In this document: one piece after another, positions 45,961 to 55,600 of the stretch
Numbering within the stretch: position 1 is the stretch's first letter
Layout: every line of letters begins with the position of its first letter
From: Pristionchus mayeri
Lineage: Eukaryota; Nematoda; Chromadorea; Rhabditida; Neodiplogasteridae
Reading direction: 5' to 3'
Assembly (NCBI GenBank): GCA_036245805.1
Contig: BTRK01000001.1
Span: 35,660,758 to 35,724,757, forward strand
DNA: 64,000 nucleotides
Made by a program: the position numbers and the translations under genes
The notes under the pieces: generated by a model
Told to the model about the DNA's origin: nothing
Seen by the model: the letters and a program-made list of their open reading frames with translations, nothing else
The model's database searches: none

Positions 45961-48900
45961 TCAGACGCTCTGTCCGGACACTCGAGCTCCGAGCTTCTGG
46001 AAGAGAGTAGTCCCGCTCGGAGACGAGGACACCTTCGAGATCTTCAATTCAATATTTAAATAAATAATTAATTAATTGCTAATTAGTTAATTAGTTATTT
46101 ACCTTTCGACTGAACATCTCCCGCACGCCGATGTAGACCTGTCACGAAAAATATAAATGATTTAGGGATCAAGGATCAAACCTGCTTGTGCTTCATCGCA
46201 TAAACGACGACATTGATGGTGGGATTGAGGGTCGTGATCTGAATCCGAAAGATCATCGAATTTCGATAAAAACGTTTGCAGTTCTATCTCGCCTCGCGTT
46301 CAGAGAATCGAGGTCACTGGCACAGTATTCCGTGCTATCCCCTGACTACCGATGTTCTACGGTATCATTTCTCTTACCTTTAGCACTAGCCGGAAGTAAG
46401 TGTGCGAGTGGTGCGAGTGCGCGTGCAGTTCGCGCGGCGACAGATGGTCGTGGTGCAGGTGGAAGCAGAGCAACAACTGGAACGATTTAATATCTATCGT
46501 TATCTATCGTTATCTCTCTCATAATATCAATCCTTCTCATCGCTTCACTGTCAGTAGGATCCTTGGAAACTTTGACCTTCAGCATATCTTGAACGTTGTA
46601 TCCAACATCACTTTGAAATACCCTGAATACCGTAACCCACCGTAATCTACCGTACCTCGTGCCCGGCCATGATCGCTACTGGAATCACGACGAGGATGAG
46701 GGTGATCGTTGCGAAGACCGCGAACATTCTCCTGAATTGTCTGACTCTCTTTATTTCTCCATCGCTCTTGCCCTGTCTATCAAGGGAGAAAGGGTCGAAT
46801 GATCACTATCGGATTATAACCAACAATATTGTTGTTAATTCCTCGATTGGAATTCATTCAAATCGATCACGTACAATTGTTTTATTGGTCTTCGTGATCT
46901 GCTCTAGCAGAGAGGTTGGTGGTGAAATGAGATGGCACCAGGACAGATCACCATTGGATGATAACAGAAATATAACAACTCTATTGGAATTTCTCACTAT
47001 GATGGCACAATGTCAAGAAGTTTTCCAAGAAAATACTGCATAAATGTACAAGTTTTGGATATCATCCGACGGTGATCACCCGACCAAGTGCTGATGTGAG
47101 AAAGTGTGACAAATGATGAGGAGTTGTTCCACTCTCGTCATTTCTCAGAATCTCGGGTAGACGGAATGAATGAGGACATGAGTGAAATATACAGTTACTG
47201 ACTCTTAGTCCTCATTTCTCACATGCTCTCACCGATAAGACGAGATATCATGTAAAAAGAGACCGTGACCTACCGTATGGCGACGAAGCCATGATCTACA
47301 GATGCGCACTTCTGGCACTCGCGAAGGACGGTGGAGCAGGAACTGTAGTGGAGTAGAGATAGCATTGCAAGTTCATAATTTTGCGTGCTCTTTTACTCTC
47401 AGGTGGGCAATCACGCAGAATGAAGATAGCAATTTCATGCGAAGTAGTGATGCCAAAAAGGCGCGCGCGCTCTCCTCGTTTCACACGCTCTCTCGCCGGT
47501 CAGACAGAGCGAGAGATCGTGTGAAACGAGGAGAGCGCGCGCCGTTTTGGCATCACTAATGCGAAGTCATCCAGGATGCATGGCTTTGCCGTTGGCATTC
47601 TGTCATCGGTATGCTCATTTGTTCGCTGGATAAGTGAGAGCAATGGGTTGAATGCGAATTATTTTTTTTAATTCTGCCTTGTCATGCAACCTGGTGCTTG
47701 AGTGAGGCTATGCTTCTAGCGTCTCAATTAACGATGGAGGTGAATGAACGACTAAATCAGCCATGGAGCAGTGAAACACACAATTTGCAAGGAGGCTGCA
47801 ATTGAAGTCGTCTATGTCAACTATGGCGATGACGTATTGAAGCATAGAAGCCATGGAAACCAATGAAACACGAAAATTCACTGCTGTAATTTGAGACGTC
47901 GAATTGCGGCGAAGTAGAGCAAAACGGAGGCGAGATGCCCTATCCAGCCACCCGACAGGAAGGCCGCCTGAGGGCGTTGTTATTGCTATTGTTTTGATGC
48001 TAAGGTTTCAGTCTCCCTTTCCACGCATTCATATTGAGAGAGACGAGGAAATGAAAGAAGTCCAGAGATCAAAGATCACTCTCACATTTACAGCGTTGCT
48101 GAAGAAGTCGAACGAGTGGCAGTGCACGTGCTGAGGGCCGTAGAGGCCGATTGTGAACTGAAATTTGTGTTGTTTTGACAAAACAACAACAAGAACAATA
48201 ACAACAACAATAAAAACAACGACCCCGAAAGATCATCAGCTCACCAACGTGCACGTGATGAGCACGAAGAGTGCGGCAACGATGAACGAGAGGAATCTGG
48301 AACAAAATCGAAGTGGATCCAGTGCGAAATGAGGCGAGAATATGGTGATTGATCTTTGATTACTAGTCTACCTCGCACTATTGATGTCCAGGCGGTAGTA
48401 GTAGATGGGGTACGAGACGGCCAGGTACCTCAAATAAATATTTTGTTTTTGTTTTACACTTCCAAAGAGGCGATATCGAAAAATGAAAACGGCACGAAAA
48501 GATGTGCAACTGCTGAAACACATTCAATTATGGAATCTGCGAACCAAGAAAAGAGATAATATTGCTCAATTGGCATATGTTTCTGCACTCACTAATCGAT
48601 AAATTGAGCCTATTGCATGCCAAATATCGCAGATATTTGACCAAACGTTAAAGCTCACACCTATCAAAGGCGATGCATGGAAGGATAAGCGACATGATAA
48701 CTCCCGTAGCCGGTAGGAAGACGATGTGGGGGTGCCTGAATCGGCGCATCTGGTCAAAGATCAAAGGCCAAAGTATAATGCACAAAGCTCACTTGATGCA
48801 GCTCCATCGATCGTGCACAATGTGTTCCGTTTCGTCGTTCATCGTGTGGTAGTAGGCCTAGATTATATATCCGTCGATTACCGTAACCTACCGTAATCTC

Positions 48901-49212
48901 ACCTGGTAAATCAGCATGGCGCCGAACAGGCTGTTCGCACACACTAGCGAGGCCAGCAGACTGTATTCCTAATGATTTTTATATGTAAAATAAATATTTT
49001 TCAATAAAAAAACAAAAACAACCTTCTCTATGGTTTTCCTCAGCTGGATCACCACAAATATTGTTAGATTAGCAGCTAGCATGGTTGAGCCAATGAGCAG
49101 ATCGAGAATCGAGTAACTGAACAAATATGGACCAAAGTTCAAAGACCAGAGATTACTTGAGTGCATCCAGAAAAGACTCCGGTTCAGAATGATCGTGGGA
49201 GTGGGAGTGCAT
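45961..49212 (-). CDS. Seven-transmembrane chemoreceptor-like GPCR 3, His-rich
   Basis: 346 aa in 15 exons: 49157-49212, 49023-49116, 48903-48968, 48793-48857, 48661-48735, 48372-48428, 48245-48296, 48086-48157, 47882-47967, 47274-47342, 46656-46731, 46378-46476, 46182-46238, 46103-46138, 45961-46041. The N-terminus starts MHSHSHDHSEPES. TM marks: NLTIFVVIQ in TM1, WSCIKHPHIVF before TM3, [15 protein letters not shown] (a true DRY), ECL2 [22 protein letters not shown] in TM5, and [15 protein letters not shown] in TM7. The TM6-TM7 loop has nine His in about 23 residues ([20 protein letters not shown]). ICL3 carries an ECQKC pair. Relative to GPCR 1 and 2, the 93-bp TM7 exon is split into 57 + 36 bp and TM5-TM6 has an extra intron. 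Expressed where and sensing what cannot be read from sequence. Confidence 0.85.
46793..47091. mobile_element. MITE, family 2, with a nested partial copy, in GPCR 3 intron 10
   Basis: The outer ends are AGGGTCGAATGATCACTATC and GGTGATCACCCGACCAAGTG. A second left end, GGCACCAGGACAGATCACCA, lies inside at about 46932, so either one copy inserted into another or the centre was duplicated. Confidence 0.6.
47446..47560. mobile_element. 115-bp near-perfect palindromic MITE with target duplication, GPCR 3 intron 9
   Basis: It starts AGTGATGCCAAAAAGGCGCG and ends with the inverse CGCGCCGTTTTGGCATCACT. Arms of about 50 bp meet in the core ACACGCTCTCTCGC / GCGAGAGATCGTGT. ATGCGAAGT flanks it on both sides (47437-47445 and 47561-47569). 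This is the clearest and apparently youngest member of the TCTCTCGC hairpins scattered over the window. Confidence 0.85.
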
Positions 49213-49648
49213 GGTACCGGTAGATCACTGGGAGGGAAGAAAGACTGGAAAGGACGAAGAAAGGGCGAGGTCCTCTTTTCTAGACCTGAGAAACCTTTCT
49301 CACACAAAAGGCTTGATTAATGAAAGAGAAGAAGGGAAAATGCGAGAATGCAAAAAACGTGAAATGAGACCTAATGGAAAGAGGCAAATGCCAGAGCCCC
49401 CCGGAAGTCTTGAGAGTTTCATCATTTTTCCATTTCTCAGAATTCTCGGTAAATTTCTTAGTGCACACTTTATCATCCAAGGGAGCACAAAATATTTAAT
49501 CTAAAACGGTGCAAGGAACAAGAAAGACAACATAGTTGTTATGGGGGCATCTGATGAACTCACAAACGAAAATTAAAATAAGAATATGTAAAAATCAGAG
49601 ATCGAAGAAGTCGAGTAGATGCATAGATGAAAGAAGTTTACAGTAGCT
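49213..49648. other. Intergenic between GPCR 3 and GPCR 4
   Basis: It carries the 5' flank of GPCR 3 and the short 3' flank of GPCR 4. The block at 49270-49440 (CGAGGTCCTCTTTTCTAGAC, GAAATGAGACCTAATGGAAA, CAGAGCCCCCCGGAAGTCTT) recurs upstream of GPCR 4 at 63450-63615, as expected if the two genes arose by tandem duplication including their promoters. A third piece is inside GPCR 4 intron 10. Confidence 0.7.
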
Positions 49649-52600
49649 TCAAACGCTCTGCCCTGACACTCTAGCTCCAAGATTCTGGAAGATCGTCGTC
49701 TTGCTCGAAGACAAGGACATCTTCGAGACCTGCCAATATTTTCGTATCAATTAGTTAATTATTGATTAATTAATTAGTAATTAATTACCTTTCGACTGAA
49801 AATCTCCCGCACGCCGATGTAGACCTGTGATGAGAGAGAAGATTTGAGATATCAAAGATCATAGATCAAACCTGTTTGTGCTTCATCGCATAAACGACAA
49901 CGTTGATGGTGGGGTTCAGAGTGGTGATCTGAATCCGAGAGTTCAAAGATTTTTCTATAAATACGTTGTCCATTCTACTTGTCTATGGTTTTCGGAGTAA
50001 AGAATGCTTTCTTTCTACTTCACAATACTAGCCAGTCGCACTCTGATAATGATAAGAAAATGTCTTTTCGTTCCCTCCCAGATTCTTAAATTGAGCGGTT
50101 TTGTTTCACTGAGCGATAAACATTCCGATACTCTTGTGAGAATTAATCACTGAAAATTATTCCAGAGAAAAAATCGATGATCCGTAAGCACCAGAACACA
50201 GTACCCTACAGAATTTCCGGATTACATTATCCCTCACCTTGATCAATATTTTACCCCAACACAGTAGTATTCAAAACTGTCCACACCATAGACTACCGCA
50301 TGACCCACGACATCATTTCCCTCACCTTGAGCATGAGCCGGAAATAAATGTGAGAGTGGTGCGAATGAGCGTGCAGTTCGTGCGGCGAGAGATGCTCGTG
50401 CGTCAGGTGGTATAAGAGCAACAACTGGAACGATTTAATATCTTTCGTTATCTATCGTAGCTTTCAATTTCAACGGCACAATGAACGAGTCTTGAAAGTT
50501 TTGAAATTTTCGAAACGCTTCAGCTCTTTCATTGTACCGTTTAAAATGAAAGGTACGATACAATAATCCTTAAGATTGCATGAAACTTCATCGACAACCC
50601 TACATTATTCTAAACGAGCCGATCGCGCGCGCCTCGGCGCGCGCAACCGACTGGCGTGTTCCGGGATGTGTTCTTAGCCTTCGTTTTATTTTTTTTCGGA
50701 TGCAAACTCTCTCTTTCAAACTCCCTTAACATTTCCCCCTCCCTCTCAACTTCCTCACCATCTAACCTCTCCTTCTCCCTATCTCTCACCCTCTAACTTA
50801 TCCCTCTCCCTCACCGTCTCCCTCCCTCTATCCCTATCTCCCTCTCTTCCTCTATCCCTCTCTTCCTCTATCCCTCTCTCCCTCTCTTCCTCTATACCTC
50901 TCTTCCTCTTTCCCTCTCTTCCTCTCTCCCTCTCTTCCTCTCTTCCTCTCTCCTCTCTCTCTCTCTCTCTCTCCCTCTCCCTCTCTCCTCTCTTCCTCTC
51001 TCCCTCTCTCCCTCTCTCACTCTCTCTCCCTCTCTCCCTTTCTCCTCTCTTCCTCTATACCTCTCTTCCTCTATCCCTCTCTTCCTCTATCCTCTCTCCC
51101 TCTCTTCCTCTCTCCCTCGCTTCCTCTCTCCCTCTCTTCCTCTATCCCTCTCTTCCTCTCTTCTTCTCTTCTCTCTCCCTCTCTTCCTCTCTCCCTCTCT
51201 TCCTCTATCCCTCTCTCTCTCTCTTCCTCTATACCTCTCTTCCTCTCTCACTCTCTCCCTCTCTTCCTCTATACCTCTCTTCCTCTATCCCTCTCTTCCT
51301 CTATCCCTCTCTCCCTCTCTTCCTCTCTCCCTCGCTTCCTCTCTCTCTCTTCCTCTATCCCTCTCTTCCTCTATCCCTCTCTCCCTCTCTTCCTCTATAC
51401 CTCTTTTCCTCTCTCCCTCTCTCCCTCTCTTCCTCTATACCTCTCTTCCTCTCTCCGTCTCTCCCTCTCCCCTCTCTTCCTCTCTCCCTCTCTCCCTCTC
51501 TCCCTCTCTTCCTCTATACCTCTCTCCTCTCTCCCTCTCTCCCTCTCTTCTTCTCTCCCTCTCTCTCCATCTCTCCCTCTCTCCCTCTCTTCCCTCTCTC
51601 CTCTCTCCATCTCTCCCTCTCTCCTCTCTCTCCATCTCTCCCTCTCTCCCTCTCTTCTTCTCTTCCACTCCCCCTCTCTTCCTCTCTCCCTCTCTCCCTC
51701 TCTCCATCTCTCCCTCTCTTCCTCTCTCCCTCTCTCCCTCTCTCCCTCTCTCCCTCTCTCTCCATCTCTCTCTCTCTCCCTCTCTTCTTCTCTTCTTCTC
51801 TCCCTCTCTCTCCATCTCTCCCTCTCTCCCTCTCTCCCTCTCTCCCTCTCTCCATCTCTCCCTCTCTCCCTCTCTCTCCCTCTCTCCCTCTCTCCATCTC
51901 TCCCTCTCTTCCTCTCTCCCTCTCTCCCTCTCTCCCTCTCTCCCTCTCTCTCCATCTCTCTCTCTCTCCCTCTCTTCTTCTCTTCCTCTCTCCCTCTCTT
52001 CCTCTTTCCTCTCTCCTCTCTCCCTCTTTCCCTCTCTTCCTCTCTCCCTCTCTTCCTCTCTTCCTCTCTCCCTCTCTCTCTCTCCCTCTCTCCCTCTCTT
52101 CCTCTCTCCCTCTCTCCCTCTCTCACTCTCTCTCCCTCTCTCCCTTTCCTCCCTCTCTTCCTCTATACCTCTCTTCCTCTATCCCTCTCTTCCTCTATCC
52201 CTCTCTCCCTCTCTTCCTCTCTCCCTCGCTTCCTCTCTCCCTCTCTTCCTCTATCCCTCTCTTCCTCTCTTCTTCTCTTCTTCTCTCCCTCTCTTCCTCT
52301 CTCCCTCTCTTCCTCTATCCTCTCTCTCTCTCTTCCTCGATACCTCTCTTCCTCTCTCACTCTCTCCCTCTCTTCCTCTATACCTCTCTTCCTCTATCCC
52401 TCTCTTCCTCTATCCCTCTCTCCCTCTCTTCCTCTCTCCTCGCTTCCTCTCTCCCTCTCTTCCTCTATCCCTCTCTTCCTCTATCCCTCTCTCCCTCTCT
52501 TCCTCTATACCTCTTTTCCTCTCTCCCTCTCTCCCTCTCTTCCTCTATACCTCTCTTCCTCTCTCCGTCTCTCCCTCTCTCCCTCTCTTCCTCTCTCCCT

Positions 52601-55600
52601 CTCTCCCTCTCTCCCTCTCTTCCTCTATACCTCTCTTCCTCTCTCCCTCTCTCCCTCTCTCCCTCTCTTCTTCTCTCCCTCTCTCTCCATCTCTCCTCTC
52701 TCCTCCTCTCCCTCTCTCCCTCTCTCCATCTCTCCACNNNNNNNNNNNNNNNNNNNNNNNNNNNNNNNNNNNNNNNNNNNNNNNNNNNNNNNNNNNNNNN
52801 NNNNNNNNNNNNNNNNNNNNNNNNNNNNNNNNNNNNNNNNNNNNNNNNNNNNNNNNNNNNNNNNNNNNNNNNNNNNNNNNNNNNNNNNNNNNNNNNNNNN
52901 NNNNNNNNNNNNNNNNNNNNNNNNNNNNNNNNNNNNNNNNNNNNNNNNNNNNNNNNNNNNNNNNNNNNNNNNNNNNNNNNNNNNNNNNNNNNNNNNNNNN
53001 NNNNNNNNNNNNNNNNNNNNNNNNNNNNNNNNNNNNNNNNNNNNNNNNNNNNNNNNNNNNNNNNNNNNNNNNNNNNNNNNNNNNNNNNNNNNNNNNNNNN
53101 NNNNNNNNNNNNNNNNNNNNNNNNNNNNNNNNNNNNNNNNNNNNNNNNNNNNNNNNNNNNNNNNNNNNNNNNNNNNNNNNNNNNNNNNNNNNNNNNNNNN
53201 NNNNNNNNNNNNNNNNNNNNNNNNNNNNNNNNNNNNNGTCTCCCCTGCATCTTTTCTGCCTCGCCTTGCCAGGGAAGGTGAGGCACATCCGAACAAGGCG
53301 ATGGTCGGAGTCAAACTCAAACCGACCAACGACTCCACAGTTGACTACTCTCGCTGTGGCGGGCGCTGCAACGTAGTCAATTTGGTGGAATGCGGAGCCG
53401 TTTGGAGATCGCCAGGTCCAGATTCGACCGTGCCGTCTCTTGGGGAACGTGTTCAGGATGCGCAGTCTGTTCCTCACGCAGAGCTCAGTGAAGCAGCGTC
53501 CGCGTGAGTTCGGTGTGGGAGAGGCAAAGTTACCGACAAATCTTTCATTGCCAGGTTCCCTCGCCACTCGACAGTTGAAGTCACCAACCAGAACTGGCAT
53601 ATGGCCTTTTGGGGCACTCCGCAGGGCGGTCTCAACCTGGTCTAGGAAGTCTTCATACGCGTCGTCATCGTAGGAAGACGTAGGGGCGTAAGCGCAGACC
53701 AGGAAGAGCCGTAGGTCGGGAAGGAGCAGAGTGGCCAAACGAGGGGAGAGGCCATTGAACACAGCTCCGCGCGCGAGTTGCGGTCGAAGCAAAAATGCCA
53801 CGCCATGGGAAGCAGTGGGCCCGCCCGAGTGGTAGACTACAGTGCCTGAGGATGTAAGATTGAACGAGGCACAACCCACAATCCTGGCTTCCTGCACTGC
53901 AACCACGTCCCACTTGATCTTGTCGAGGGCGAGTTCCATCTCCGACTGCTTCTCCCTTGGGCCGAGCGTCCTGGCGTTGATGGTGCCGATGTAGAAGTGG
54001 CGACCATCGTGGCGGCGTACAACTCCCGCGTGCCAACGCGTCTGGGAGAGGGAATCCGGGCGGGCGGAACCGGAGACGGAGAAACGAAATCGCACTCAAC
54101 CGCTCGCCACACACTTGAGAACCCAGAATGTGAACAACAAAAGCAGGGGAACAACAAAAGCAAATCTACTATAGCAATCAATCATGGAAAGTGCATAACG
54201 ATGCCCTTTATTTTGATGGGCAAACGCACTTATATCGATTAGATCTGCTTGAACATGCGAAAAGACAAAATCACCTGTTGTTTTACGACGAGGAAATTTG
54301 TACCTAACTTGTTTATGTCTCGAGTAAACTGGCTGAGATTCAAGAAACCGGGTAATTGTTTTGCTTGATCGTTTACTAGCTTTTTGTAGCGGTCCATGGG
54401 AAGAAAATGCGGAAGGTTGATCAAGGTTATAGAATAATTTTTTCAACATGAATAATACAATGAAAATTCGCTAAGACCAAGCCCTTATGTAAAGTCGTTT
54501 GCCGGACCCTCCTTGAACACGTTGTAGACGTGAAGACTTTGTCGGTCTTGCCCAACTAGGAACAAGACGTTCGTCATTTTGTTGCCTTTTTTTGCTTGCC
54601 AAACCAGTCACGACTGATATTTTTTTTTCTCTAGTATTTCTCTAGTATGGCCAAGGGTCGGTTCAACATTGCGTTTAACGGAGATCACATCTTGCTCAAA
54701 ATAATCAGTGTGTTTTGGTTGAGAGTAAAAGTCAATTAACGGTAAAGAAACGTCAGGAGAAATGGTGGTAGTTGTTGGATCAGACCGATCATCTTTCAAG
54801 TCGTTCTCCTTTCTATAGTTGATTAGACGAGCTAGTCTGTCTTGATACATCTTCATTTTTGTATGCGGGTCAATATCCTTTCGAAGAATAATACCGTCCA
54901 ATCTTCTTTCCATCTCAATTGCATTTGCTTCTTTCTGTGTAACGGCGACAAAAGGCTGAACTCGTGAAGTATGCTTCATCATTTAGTAGAAAGAACAACT
55001 TGAACAATAATGCGAATGAAGTAATGGCAAAAAGTTAGAAGTAAGTCTAGGGCCTTTTCAGCGTCTCGACACTTGCCAATATAACGAATGATTGGAAGGA
55101 AAGTTACAATAGCGTTTCTTTCGGAACGATTAAATGCGATTTTATGAATATTGAAAAGAATTTCAACAAGACAACCAATTTCGGAATGAGTTGCTTGTTT
55201 AATAGCCAATCGGGTATGGCGAAGAAGTTTATGAAGAAAGTCAGAATTTCGGGAAATGCGACTGTTCATGGCGAATCTTGACTGAAATAGTTCCGTTGGC
55301 TGGGCTTTTGTAGATTCCAAGGTTGCATACCAGTTCATCCTTGATGGCCGTCGCTAGGTTCGGCATGGCTTCGGGCTTCCTGACTGAATTGGAGATATGC
55401 ATGCTTGGATGTCCCCTCGAATTGCTAGTCATAGCTTGGCTTGGCATGACTTTCTTCGCTTCAATGGTCGGCATTCCCATCGGGTTATTCGGAATGGTCT
55501 TCTTGTGAACTTGTTCGTGTCGATTACGAGAAAAGGTCGAATAAAATACTCTATTACAAGGGAAACAATAAAGTCTAGAATGCTTTTCCATCATATGTTT

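Noticed and set aside
48969..49307. 112-codon minus-strand ORF across GPCR 3 exons 1-2
   Set aside because: It reads through intron 1 in frame with exon 2; splicing from the MHSHSH exon gives the structure conserved in GPCR 4.
51395..52737. Minus-strand ORFs of 120-270 codons rich in Arg, Glu and Gly
   Set aside because: They are translations of the GA simple repeat, open in several frames at once, and carry no start context or domain.
52465..53338. Reading frames running through the 500 N
   Set aside because: Unknown bases cannot be translated; joining the LINE endonuclease to the GA-repeat frame is an artefact of the gap placeholder length.
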